Assembly: GCA_025890175.1 (NCBI GenBank)
Contig: JANPYM010000003.1
Span: forward strand, 2,724,795 to 2,788,794
DNA length: 64,000 nucleotides
Origin: Ciborinia camelliae
Taxonomy: Eukaryota; Ascomycota; Leotiomycetes; Helotiales; Sclerotiniaceae
Direction: 5' to 3'
The translations under genes and the position numbers were made by a program. The notes under the pieces are model-generated. The model searched no databases, was not told the DNA's origin, and saw only the letters and a program-made list of their open reading frames with translations. How positions within the stretch are numbered: position 1 is the first letter of the stretch; every line of letters starts with the position of its first letter. This document shows positions 22,436 through 33,987 of this stretch, piece by piece.

Positions 22436-24667
22436 TGTGTTAATTGCTAGGGCTGAATAGATTACATTGCGTTGTGATCAATAAATGGGAATGGGCTGTG
22501 GGAAGAGGGGGCGATCAATAGCTACTTTAAAAGTCTTGAAGTTGACTTGTGAAGTTAAATATACTGTCGAGGTTATAAAGAAAGGGGTGTTGATTTAAAT
22601 GGATGTGATGGTTCTGGAGGCTCCAAGGTTATTCTAGATATCTACATTGAGGTCTTCAGGTATCAAAAGTCTTTTGGGAGCTGGGTACTTGAACTTTTTA
22701 CTACTCTAATCAAGGTTTATTGTTATTTGAATAGGTAGGCAGGTAGTGTTTGATGTGAATGAAAGCTTTTGTTATAACTTACGTCTATATCAATCTACGG
22801 TTGGTTTTAGATCTCGCGCCTGGGGCCAGGATGGAAGATTGGCTTTAGGGCTCCTGAACATTGGACGGGGAGAGATAGGGTGGGATCAGGAAGGACCTGA
22901 GGTGTAAGGAAATTGGGTTGAAAGTATCGCCAAGTCCTCTGGATGGTACCGTAGATATAATAGAACTGAGACATGCCATTTGATGTAGAGATAGATGATG
23001 CTAGTGAAGATAGTCGAGTCATGGCTGCTACTGGCCAAAGTCGAGAAGCGGCCAAGAAACTGGATCAAATCCTCCACGTCTATATCATTCTACCCTAAGG
23101 AGCGATTATCCTGTGAATTATCTTATCTGCTCGCATCTATTCGTCTGGTTTGGGTTTGGATTAGGGAGTTGGAGATTGAGATGAGGACGAGGCTTCTAGA
23201 CCTGGCGAGAAGTAAAGTAGGTGCGAAGTAGAAGGAGGGCGTTGGTAGAGGTAAAATGTCTAATGCGCGCCGCTAGCTAAATGGAAACGCTTTGGATCTA
23301 CAGGAGCTTTGAGTATGCTGAGCACGATATCTACTGATCCTCATTCTAGAAGAGTATATCAGTCCTGTCGCTAAGTCGATTAGGAGACCTCCACCTCGTG
23401 GCAGTTCTCATATTGTTTGTCGGGGGCCTAATGTAGGGGGTAGGTGTATGGAAGGACTGGAAGAGGTAGGATAACGCTGCAAAGCCAAGATATTAACGAG
23501 AAAGCTCTGCAAGTGTCTAGATAGCGCAGCTGGTGCTTCTGCATGAATCCCGTTGAAACTCGAATCGCTGCAAGTCGTTCCATCGTTGTATTCGGTAGGT
23601 TGACGCTTATACAGCTATATTTCTTCGCGCGAGGAGTTATACACAATGTTCCACAGTTGACAATCGAGCTTTCTGAAACCTTCCAATATTCGAGTTGCAG
23701 ATGGCAGATCGAGTAAGACACAAAGGAGTTCCAGCGTCCCTACAGTATACACTGTTCTCTTCGAGGTACCGGATTGGAATGCCGATTTGGTGTCGAATAC
23801 CACGGATATATAAACTTGAAGTGTTGATATGAACTCCAGAAGGTCTTTGGGGACCATGACTCGATTTTAGCAATCTACAAGATATGCTTCCGTAGGCCTA
23901 CGTTAGTTGGTAAATCCTTCAGATCGACTGTGGTGTTGATAGCACACACATCCAAACTGCTGCTGTTACTCTCTTGTCAAGCCCATGGAAATACTCACAA
24001 TAATATTCACAAATATATTGAAGAAATAGCTTCTATTAGTCACAAATAGCCATTCAGTAACCTTTAATCTTAATATCATAGATAAATACATAAAACCATT
24101 CACCTATCTCTCACATCATCTCAAAATTTACTACGGCATAGTACCAAACGAAACTCCCATCCCGTATTCTCCCGATTTATAATCGTATATTCACCAATTT
24201 TCACAATTTACTCTCTGAACCACGTGGTTTGAATAATAGGGAAAATTCAAAAATTCACCGTACAGGAAATATTTCTCCATATAAGGACCACTTTGTGGAC
24301 TTAGTTTTCCTTCCTTCTTCTTTACAACTTCACAAAGTATTTAAGATCGACCATACCTCAATCTACAACAACCTCATTTGTACCTCTTTGACATTGGACT
24401 TTGCTTCTAACCTTTTGGATTGTTAACAGAGTTGTTCTTTTGTTATCTGCGACAAGTCATTGGGAGATTTTTAATTGTTTTGCTGCATACCAGTACTCTC
24501 CATACACTTTCTAGTAGATCGCTTGTTTACACTTTGTTTATAACAAGCCCCCCTTTCCAGATCGTCGCCTAAACGAACCCTGTCAAAACCAGAAACTACC
24601 TCCTACCTTTTACACTACCACCACAACCAACACTGCCACTACTACCATAAAAAAGATCTCCTTCACC

Positions 24668-25598
24668 ATGTCTGCCAGCAATACTACTCCAACAAAGGGA
24701 ATGGGTGGTCGCAAGCTCAAGTCTTGGGAGGTAGCTGCACAAAACCCAGTCGATATCAACAATAACATGCAGGACTTCCTCAAGCATATCGAGAAGGAGT
24801 CAATTGGTCCAGGTCTAGCTGCTGTTTCAAAACAGCTTACTCAGATGTATGAGGCCAATGACAACAATGCTCGGCAATTTACACATGCGTTACAGAAGAG
24901 GTTTCAGAAGGAATGCGATGGATACGATACTGATACTTCAGGGTTCATTGGGGATCTTGCTTTGGGATTACAGCTTAGGCTTGAGAGCTTGGAGAAGGGA
25001 AAGCCTATCCCAGAGGATTGGCCTCGGCAAATGGAAGATGTAAGTAACCTTTCTTTATCTATCTAACCCCCCCCCTTTTTGAATGTTTGATAAAAGACAG
25101 AACTAACCAGCTTTTACTTGATTACAGTGGCACAACAAGCAACTATCAACCTTCCAAATTAAGCTTAAGCAGAAGAAGCAAAAAGTGGTTGCAGCTCTCG
25201 GAGCCAAGGACACCGAGGCTGAGAAGGAGCGGAAATCGGTGTTTATGGATCAAGAAAGAACGCTCTTGAAGCTTTTCTGGGATATCAAGAACTCTGCTGT
25301 ATGTTCTATCTCTCTTGTGCTTACTGTGTGTGTCAAGATCGAAGCTAATAAGACAATGTAGGACTCGACGAAGGACTCGACGAAACGCAAAATCGACGAA
25401 GTTGCCAGCACATCGGAGCCTCAAACATCTACAAATGCCACTTCGCAGAGTGGTTTCTCCTTTTCTCCTCGTACTATGTTGCCCTCTACGCCTACCAGAC
25501 AGACAGCAGCCGGCTCATCGCGCGGAGCATCTCACAAGCGCCAAAAGACCATGGACTATTATGATCCGCCAGCCTCGCCAAAGTCACCAAAGAAGTAG
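24668..25598 (+). CDS. Hypothetical nuclear-type protein, fungal
   Basis: Three exons in frame: 24668-25039, 25128-25298 and 25362-25598; 259 residues. The N-terminal 180 residues are helical and charged (NMQDFLKHIEKE, KQLTQMYEANDNN, FQIKLKQKKQKVVAAL), which suggests a helical bundle or coiled coil. The last 80 residues are disordered, with basic clusters KRKIDEV and HKRQKT of nuclear-localisation type and Ser/Thr-Pro sites (SFSPRTMLPSTPTRQ, PPASPKSPKK) typical of kinase targets. No family was recognised. The intron borders are clean (GTAAGT/ACAG, GTATGT/GTAG), so the model is well supported although the function is unknown. Confidence 0.82.
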
Positions 25599-26229
25599 CT
25601 GGAGACCTGGGGGTTTTAGATGAGCTTAGGATTACCTGGGAAATTTTTTTTTCACTATGAATGGTGGGGTTGGGTTTCTAGTTTATTAGCTGCTTTAAAT
25701 GATACCACTTTGCGCCCCCGAAACTCTTGAAAAGAGGCCTAATATGTGACTTTTGGATGATTCTAGGTGATTTAGGTGATGTGTGATGAATCGATGATGT
25801 AAGGCTGACGGAATAGGTCATTTAAAATTAGGCCATCTTCATTCCTCATCTTAGGGTTTCAAGTTCTCTAGATCATCGCTCATATTCCTTGTAATGGAAT
25901 AATAACAAGAGATGAGAATATACAATGTTTTTGACAATCTAGACATCAAGACTACTATCGTCTTTCACATTTCATTCCACTAGGAAGAATGGTCTTTTTG
26001 ACTTCGGGCAAGAGCATACTATCAGCTGTTCAATTCAGTCCTACAGGTTCGAATGGCCCGAATTTTCCCGAGAACTAGAGAACTTTTAACTGGTGCTTCT
26101 AGTTCCAGTATAAGGAATTACTGCTATGTATATTAGCATATTGGCTAGTTCACGTCTCTTGTTGTAGCCATAAATGGAAACAAATCCTCATAATGTATAA
26201 GAGTATTGTCTTCTTCTGTTTATGATGTA

Positions 26230-26630
26230 ATAGTCGGCTCTCTAAGGGCTGCCTGGTTTCCAGTCGGGGAAAGCAAATGTTCCCTGCAAGCAAATTGTCC
26301 TTCGCCAAATTTTGGTGGAAAACAACAAAAAATACAACAAAAAATATAAAATCGCTAATATTTTTGAAAATTTAAATTTTATAATCATTATACAACAATT
26401 AATTTTGAAATTATTATAATAATTTTTAGATTAATATATTCAATTTTTGAATACAAATCTAATTATATAAATTATATTATATTAATACAAAAATTCATTG
26501 ATTTATTATCAAAATATATATAAATATATATTGTTTTCCATCAAAATTTGGCGAGGGACAATTTGCTTGCAAGGGACATTTGCTTTCCCCGACTGGGAAC
26601 CAGGCGGCCGATCCCTGAAGAGCCGACTAT
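26230..26630. mobile_element. MITE with ~100-bp terminal inverted repeats and TA target duplication
   Basis: The left terminus (26230-26326) and right terminus (26531-26630) are near-exact reverse complements. Both open with ATAGTCGGCTCT and carry CCTGGTT(T/C)CCAGTCGGGG and AAAGCAAATGT further in, then AAATTGTCC and GCCAAATTTTG. The element is flanked on both sides by TA (26228-26229 and 26631-26632), the target duplication of Tc1/mariner and pogo/Fot1 transposons. The core (26327-26530) is almost pure A+T and has no coding capacity. A non-autonomous element moved by a mariner-class transposase is the simple reading. Confidence 0.88.
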
Positions 26631-27355
26631 TATCGCCCAGGTATTCTATAAATATTAGAATGTGCCTGAACATCAACGGGTTTCTCTCCTCTCTTCTCAT
26701 ACCAATATCTTCAAATACTCGATATTTGTTGAGACATTAGCTTCCGTTATCCTTTATACCTTTTCCCTACATTCTGCGGGTATCCCAATCTTAGCTGGGC
26801 ATCGGCTGATGTGTACTCGTTTATATCGTCTTGAAATAATACAAATATCCATATCGCCATTGTATATTGGCAGATTCTCGTCCCGTATTTATGTCTCAGC
26901 ATTTTATAAATGATTCCTATATCTTTGTATGTTGACCGGTTTTCGTTTTAGCGATCTAGTCCTAATGTAGCATGAGAGTTTTCGATGCTTTTGTACAACA
27001 AACAGTTGATTCTATTCCAAAGGGTCTCCTCCCAACATAATATGGATGTCAAATATATAACTGGACATCGATCGATGCGGTCCTGCATAACTTGTGTCAA
27101 GACCTGCATGATCAATGTCTATTTTCCCACTGCGAATTCGAATTCGTGGTTTCAGTTTCCCTTATCTTGTTAGAGTTCCTTCAGTATGTTTGTGCTTTGA
27201 TTACTTCCGTCTTTCGCCTCTGGTCTCAAGATGATGTTTCAGCTATCGGCATATCTGTACAATATATTCTTTCTTTTCTTCCATTGAATCTTGTCTTGGG
27301 ACCAACATATATATCTGGACTGCCACTGTAAATCAACTGGTTCTGATCTCACATA

Positions 27356-27650
27356 TTATTCGAGTACGGCATGAATGCCTTCGGCGAATGGTACATCAAT
27401 TGGTTCCCAACCTCTGGTCTGGTCTGGTGATTTGTCCCAAATTCGTATGGTAGTTTCCAATGAGCCTATGCAATAATATTTGTTTCCTAGATAGAGAGTT
27501 AAGATCACGAGACTGGTCAAGCCTTGACTACGTGCGGCTTTTAATATCAAAGGTGACCATTTGGAGGAATGAAGATTAGTAATCTTAGCTGTGATGTTAT
27601 ATATGATTCCGGTATTTACCCGATACGGCAGATATGAGCTATGGAGCTAT
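27356..27650 (-). pseudogene. WD40-repeat-like fragment
   Basis: A minus-strand frame of about 95 codons is open from a TAG near 27650 to a stop at 27356. The middle reads as one beta-propeller blade: SSKWSPLIL, then SLVILTLYLGNKYYCIGSLETT and IRIWDKSPD. No start, neighbouring blades or splice path was found, so it looks like a leftover of a larger WD40 gene (perhaps a NACHT- or HET-type protein). Chance similarity is possible. Confidence 0.3.
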
Positions 27651-28015
27651 ACTGGTCCGTGCCCGAGAGTAAAGAAACATTCATTGTACTGCGGCCGAGA
27701 ACACCGCATCTTCTTCTCCATCGATCTATCTTGTACATTTGTTATTGATTATTTCACCATCAAGAAGATCAACCAAAGACTTCTTACAAACAAGCAAAAA
27801 TAATATATAAAGATACCAAGATACCAAAAGTACATCCACGAGATATATTCCTGACTTTTGCCATCAAGACATACTAATTTGTGTACTACACCACCAGAAT
27901 CCAATTTCTCCCCATCAACCAAGCGGGGTTCAAGTTTATGCGGCCGCAACGAACAAAGTACCATAGCTTCGTCTTCCTCATAGTCTTCTGAGTGATCTGA
28001 GCGATTTGACTGAAG

Positions 28016-30187
28016 ATGGATCATCAGAATGGCCCGGTTCATGGACCGACTGGAACGACTGGACCAACTGGAACGACTGGACCAACTGGACCAACCGGAC
28101 CAAGTGGACCGACTGGACCGAGTGGCATGCTTCTTGTTCCTCTCGCAGAGGTTGTGCAGCAGAAGGCACCGCAGGCATGCGTAACATGTAAGAAGCAAAA
28201 AAGAAAGTGCGATAAAGTGCTTCCACATTGTGGTCTCTGTTCCAGAATGCAGCGACATTGTGATTATACTGAACAGAGTCCTGCTCCTACACATGAGGAT
28301 ATCAATGTTTTACGCATGAAGTTAATCGAACTTGAAGCTAAGGTTAACGGTGGAAATATGCATGCAGCTCCTTATGCTACACATTCAGGTTTCATGTCCA
28401 ATAATGGCCCTGAATACATTCAATCCCAAATGACTGCATATGCAGGTTCACAGGAAAGCCCCTTCAATAATATACAAAATAGGTTTCCTGTTATGGCTGT
28501 TCTCGATAATGAAGTTTTCAGGAATGAAGGGTAAGCATAATATCCCTGAAAGTCAATTCTACTTTGCTGACCAGAATTCAGTTTATCTGTGCCCAGACCT
28601 TCTGTGAACCCACCAGCAGTAAGTCATTGTACATGTTATTTATGTGTTTTGCCAAGGTTTTGGCATATCAAACTCCTTTCCCGGAGTGCATGATTTATTA
28701 CATATGGGTAGCTGTTGCATGCAGGTTATTCAGCCTCGCCTCGAAACTTACTGATGATTATGGTATAGGAAGTCAACCAAATGTTGGCAAGTGGTCCCTC
28801 GGTGCCTGCTGTTATCATAGAATACTTCACAACTGTACACCACTGTCTTCCCATAATCTCTCATAAGCGATTGGAACGAACTCTCAACACTCCGCCTCGG
28901 GATAATGGTGCAGACTTATCTTTACTGTTTCTTTGTATGAAGCTCATTACATCCAAGCCAGTAGATGGCCAAGAATGTGGTCAAAATCCAATGTACATCG
29001 CAGCAAAGCGTTTTGTTGCATTACTGGAAGCTTCTGGAATGGTATCGTTGATCTTGTTGCAAGCTAACATCCTCATTACTCTCTTTGAGTATGGTCAAGC
29101 AATATATCCTGCAGCATGGATGTCTGCTGGTTGGTGTTCAAGATATGCTATCTTGATAGGCATCAATGGCTTTGACACCTCCCCTCAATTGATAGGTTCA
29201 GTTGTAAGCAATGTTTCTCCTTTTCATGTTACATATCTAACTGGCATCAAATACAGGATACCTGGACTGAGCAAGAAGAACGATATCGAACCTGGTGGGG
29301 TGTTCTCATACTTGATAGGTGAGGAGTCTGTCATCATAAGTCTTAACTTCAAGAGCTCACATATTACAGGATGGTCTCCATAGGAAGCAAGAACCACTTA
29401 TTGACCACCCAAGAACCAAAGGAAGAAGATCCCTTGCCTGTTGATGACGCTGCATGGGTAAGCTCTGTAATTAAACTTATATTTCTCCAAACTAATCGAT
29501 GCTTAGGATACCGGCGATATGAATCAAACCATTCAGAGATATGTGTCTACTTCGCTCACTGAGTCCGTAACACCATTTGCTCGCCTATGCCAAGGATCTG
29601 TACTGTTGGGAAACGTTCTCCGCCATCATTACACAGAGAAGATCCCTTCGGAGACAGCCCGCTTTGATATCGCGTGCCAACTCTTTGAAAACTGTTCTAT
29701 TCTCGCTCGTAAGGTCAATGAAGAAGCAGTCGCCTCTAGAGATTATCTAATGTTAGCGACACCACTGGCTATCATATACAGTGCAATCATTGCTCTTCTT
29801 GATCCCTATTCCTGTTCCACTGACATATCATCCGGTGCAGCACCCTCCTCCGAGAAAGGAGTCATGATGAAACAAGCCATCAAAGGCCTACAGGATTTCT
29901 CACACAGCGTTGTCAAATTTTCCGAGCGCGTCAACAATAAGGCAAAGGCACAACAAGATCTTGATAAAGTCAGCCCTTTGATAATGGATTCTTTGTGGGC
30001 AGCAGGACAGCATTATATGTGGGTATGGAAAGAAAGTCGCGATGCACAATCTCAGGTGGCATTGGAAAGTATCAGAAATTGCCTGAGAAGATTCCAAACT
30101 AGATGGAGAAATGCGGCAGAGTATTTGAGAATTTTGGATGGACAAGAGTTTGGCCAATTTACTTCTGCGCTCGGAAGTGGTAATTGA
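28016..30187 (+). CDS. Zn2Cys6 transcription factor with collagen-like N-terminus
   Basis: Six exons: 28016-28530, 28582-28618, 28769-29203, 29257-29318, 29370-29457 and 29507-30187; 605 residues. Introns are 49-53 nt except one of 150 nt. Residues 10-36 are nine Gly-X-Y triplets (mostly Gly-Pro-Thr). The binuclear zinc cluster follows: Cys55, 58, 65, 72, 75, 82 with spacing CX2CX6CX6CX2CX6C and basic KKQKRK between the second and third cysteine. A short coiled-coil-like helix (INVLRMKLIELEAKV) comes after the cluster. The middle region has the fungal-specific transcription factor signature: EYFTTVHHCLPIIS, then TWTEQEERYRTWWGVLILDR across two junctions. It should bind DNA in the nucleus; the target pathway is unknown and no biosynthetic cluster is adjacent. 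The 37-nt exon 2 is the least certain part, but its phase fits both sides. Confidence 0.85.
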
Positions 30188-32825
30188 CCAGCTTGAGAAT
30201 TTTACGGTTGTGAATGATTGATAGGTGCAATCCGGTGCAATTGGCGATATTTCACATTTGGGATACTTTAAGGCGAGTAAATATCGGCAGATTTGGGTAT
30301 GTTGGAGTTGCCCAGGTGGGGTTCAAGATTATGGCTCGTACTGTTAGGGTATAGTGCAAATTGTCTCTAGCCAACTAACTTTGATAGCATTGCTGTCGAA
30401 GTGTGCTATAGTCACACATTTAGATAGCTGAATATCAAACCAGTTTTATTGTATGAGTCTATATCTCATCCCTCCTATCAAAATTCTCGAAAGCTTGACT
30501 CTGGAAGTTTGGCCAATAATATGTAGTATCAATTCGTAGAACAATATTCTGGGCACCTAGTGGGTATTAGATGTTCTCAAAAATGAGAAACCTCATTCCT
30601 GGAATCATTTCCGAATGAACCCTACTAGCTTTCCCAGTCCCTCCTGATCGCTGCTTACACGCTTTCTATCACCAAGCCCGATCGTCTCTACCACCCTCCA
30701 CTCATCTACGTCATCATCCTCTCGTCTTCTGCAACATCTATTTATTACTAGGTACCTAGGTATCTAGAGAAAAAAATATGCATAATATACCCGCGGACGT
30801 ACTTGGTCTAGAAGCTTTTCTCGCCGAAATTTCTATCGGTACCTAGGTAGGTAGGTAGGTAGGTATTGATACTGTTGGTATCACCATACCTGGCGGGCAC
30901 CTCATACTATTACTGTATTGCAAAGTAATGCAATGCAATGCAATGCAATGGCGATTCGGGCCTTGCTTTGAGTCTCGTCGTTCTTATTCTTCTTTTCTTA
31001 TGGGTTTTGTAGGGTTGCTATGGATGGGGACTTTTTGTTGTGGGGGTTTGGCTGTGTTGTATTGATAGAGTAGGTAGGTAGCAGGGACTTTTTATATCTT
31101 TTACATAGCTAGCCATCTCAATTTTCACGTTTTGGGTAGTGGAAATCCCCTATTTTCTGATAGCGTGCATGCACCGGCAAGGAAATTTTGAATTTTCAGT
31201 GCCTACTAGGTAGGTAAGAAATGGGATGGTAGGTATGGTTATGCAATTGTGATTCGTATTTGGTCTGGAATTTATATGATTGGGAAGATTAGATTAGATT
31301 GGATTGGATTGGATTGGGTGAACTAGGTAGGTGGTTGTTGGATTGAATCATCAGCAAGTCGAAATTTGGAAGAGATACCTCAGCTGAGAGCAGAGTCAAG
31401 GTTCTTGAGTGTGAGAATGCAGATGCAGATGTTTTGGCTATAAGCAACCTCATCTTCTACGGTAATCTGAATCTGAATCTGAATCTGAACTGCGAGTCTG
31501 CGATGGATGATGAGATTGGGGGTTTCGTGTTCGTTCGTTCGTTTTTTTCTTTCTTTCTTTTATGTAGTTCTAATTCTGGTGTTGGATGGATGGATCATCT
31601 CTTGGGGATTCTTCTTTGAGATTTGTTTCTAGATACTCGAGATCTCGCGCTCTTGAATATGTAGATGGGTTTACATTTATTGGATTCGTGTCCTATTCTG
31701 AATGAAATGTATATGAAGATAAAGAAGGAGAAGGAGAACGAAATCTAAACAACATACCAGCCAGTCTCAATACCTAGAGCAACCGGTTCCAAGAGAAACA
31801 CAACTGCACGCATAGATAGATAGGAGTTTCGGAACTCGAATGGGCTCTGATGTATTACATTGTATTACATTAATCGAAATGGAACGAAGCTCGAGAATTT
31901 ATCCATCCAAATGCTTAATCAAAAAGGAGAACGAGAATGAAATTGAAATTGAAAATGAAATCGACATCTAAATCTTAGAACAAGGATCTCCCTAAGCATG
32001 AAAGGGAAAAAGGGGGAGGGGCAATATTCTAGAGTGATTGATGGTATATGTATGATATTCGTGGTGGGATATGAAATGTATGAAATGAAAATGAGAAGGA
32101 TTGCATGAATCCACATACATACATACATACATACATACATACATACATACAGTATCTACCCATTAAACTTATTATATTATTGTAATGACTATCAAGCTCG
32201 TGTATGTAGAACTATTTTATAACAACACCACCCAATTAGTTATTATAGCGATGAAGTCGAGGTATATACTATTACCCACAATTATAATTAGGTATAATTA
32301 CCTCGATAACCTAGCATTTATCACGCGTGTGATATCCCATACATTTCATCCCCATCCCCATCCCCATCCTCACCCTCAATCTCAGACTGCCGCACCGCAC
32401 CAACCCAAGCAAAGAAAGCAAGAGGCGGCGGAGTGAGAATATATATTTATGCTATGCAGCCATGCCCACGTACCAGATGAATGGTATCCAATGAAAGATC
32501 ATTGACGTTGATGGATTATCTGAGAGTCCGAGTCCATGGTTGATCAAGAAGAAGCTCTTCGATATCTGAGGAGATAAAGGATTGACAATTTTAACTTCTG
32601 GGTAGGAAAGAATGACCAAAGAAGAAACAGGAAGAGAGGCAAGAAACAGAAGACTGAAGACGGAATCTGCATGTTTGGGAGAGTAAAATTAACGGGAAGG
32701 ATTGAAATTACAGCGTGTGGGTACGTATGTATGTATGATAAATGATTCTGGATATCGAGTCTGTCTATCTATAGGTATCTCTATCTTACTACAGGTATAG
32801 GTATTTACTCTATGATAGCATTTCT
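30188..32825. other. 2.6-kb intergenic region rich in microsatellites
   Basis: No supported gene. It holds short repeat tracts: TAGG units at 30838-30866 and again near 31070 and 31210, (AATGC)n at 30926-30950, (CTGAAT)n at 31464-31489, (CATA)n at 32113-32150 and CCCCAT units at 32347-32370. Short frames at 31434-31619 and 32185-32436 are explained by these repeats. Confidence 0.55.
32113..32150. repeat. (CATA)n microsatellite
   Basis: About nine perfect ACAT units. Confidence 0.9.
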
Positions 32826-33987
32826 CTAAAACTTGAAAACTTGGTCTGCCGAGTATCCCAACTCCTTCAAGAGACCAGTCAACTCGCCTTGGTCCTTAGG
32901 AGAGACCTTGGGACCCGAGATAGCCTTGTACATTCCTGGTGGACCACAGACGAAAACCTTGACGTTCTCGGACTTGGGTTCGGGAAGAACCGTCTTCAAA
33001 AGCTCCTTGGTGATGAATCCCTTTCCGCCAGACCATGATTGAGGTGGCTTGTCCAAAACGTAGAATGCTCGGAATCGTTGTGGGTATGTGTTCTCGAGAT
33101 CTTCGAGTTCGCGCTTCAGAAGAATATCCTCTTCCGTAACGTTTGCGAATACCAATGTAACCTTGGTCTTATCGGCGGGGTTGTTGAAGATGGCTCGTGC
33201 AATTTGGTACATGGGGGTGATACCGGTTCCACCGGCGATGAAAGCAACGTGGTTATGCTTGTTTGCTGACCATGCGTATTTGGGGATAGGTCCCTTGAAG
33301 TCCAATCTTTGACCTGGAACCATTTCGTGCATGTGTTCGGACATAACACCATTTGGGTATTTCTTCACAAGAAGATCCAAGAAACCCTGTTCATCTAGTT
33401 GGGAGTCAGTAAAGGTCAATGGAAAGCAGGGTAACAAAATTCTCACTCTCATCACTTGTGGGGGTATAAGGACGAATCGCAGCCTTTTGCATCTCCGGGC
33501 CCTTATACTTGGTAAGAAGAGCAGAGGCAACATGCAACCCGCTGACTTGATCGCTCTCGGGTAACTCGAATCGGAACTTCTTGGTGTTGTGATTGATGTT
33601 CTCCACGCTGTCAAGCTTAAGACTGATGAAGCCCTGGTCACCACCAGTAAAGGCAGCCTTCCCAACAGCTCCCTCAACCTTAGCTTCTGCATCCTTTGCT
33701 GCATCCTTGACCTTTGCGGCATTATCTCCCTGACTCAAGAAGTAGTATGCTGCAGCACCCGCACCTGCTGCAAGACCAGCGTATAACGCAGTAGTGTTCG
33801 ATCCGCTGCTCGAAGATTCGGTGGCATATCTTCGGTATTGCTATATATAAATATATCTATTAGCTCGTGAAGAGTAATGGTTGTCATCCGATTGAAAAGT
33901 CGATTGAAAAAAAAGTTCAACAAGCAGCGGGGTTTGGCTTACACTCTTCAATGGCTGAGCCGCTCTGAGGGCTTGTCTCGCAAACAT
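32826..33987 (-). CDS. MCR1: Mitochondrial NADH-cytochrome b5 reductase
   Basis: Three exons on the minus strand: 33987-33943, 33840-33447 and 33394-32826; 335 residues. The N-terminus [15 protein letters not shown] plus QYRRYATES is a basic mitochondrial presequence. A hydrophobic stretch ([18 protein letters not shown]) is a membrane anchor. An Ala/Lys-rich linker precedes the reductase fold. FAD binding is seen as RPYTPTS, and the NADH domain as [10 protein letters not shown] and [12 protein letters not shown]. The C-terminus ends in the family-typical [10 protein letters not shown]. Known role: electron transfer from NADH to cytochrome b5 and related acceptors (ergosterol synthesis, D-erythroascorbate recycling), with forms in the outer membrane and intermembrane space. 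The 102-nt first intron lies directly after the presequence exon, and the junction PTSDEN/EQGF matches the family. This gene resembles the Botrytis version as I remember it. Confidence 0.95.

Larger units (their letters stand above)
20369..24667. other. 4.3-kb interval without a secure gene
   Basis: Contains TAGG-type arrays (21457-21722, 22298-22435), AT-rich diverged tandem units (21786-21945) and a long palindrome (22215-22278), listed separately. On the minus strand, frames at 22807-23077 and 23428-23873 are longer than their neighbours and read like protein fragments (for example a helix ending LDLPSATRILEGFRKLD). They lie in different frames with stops between, and no splice path was found. 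They could be remnants of a decayed gene. The last 400 bases are the leader of the next gene. Confidence 0.45.
25599..28015. other. Intergenic with MITE and WD-like fragment
   Basis: 2.4 kb, strongly AT-rich. It holds the MITE at 26230-26630 and a WD40-like fragment at 27356-27650 on the minus strand. Other frames (26498-26913, 26985-27331) have no features that support coding. Confidence 0.5.

Noticed and set aside
27749..28294. 181-codon minus-strand frame with Ser/Arg/Trp repeats
   Set aside because: It is the antisense of the 9-base collagen-like repeat and zinc cluster of the plus-strand transcription factor.
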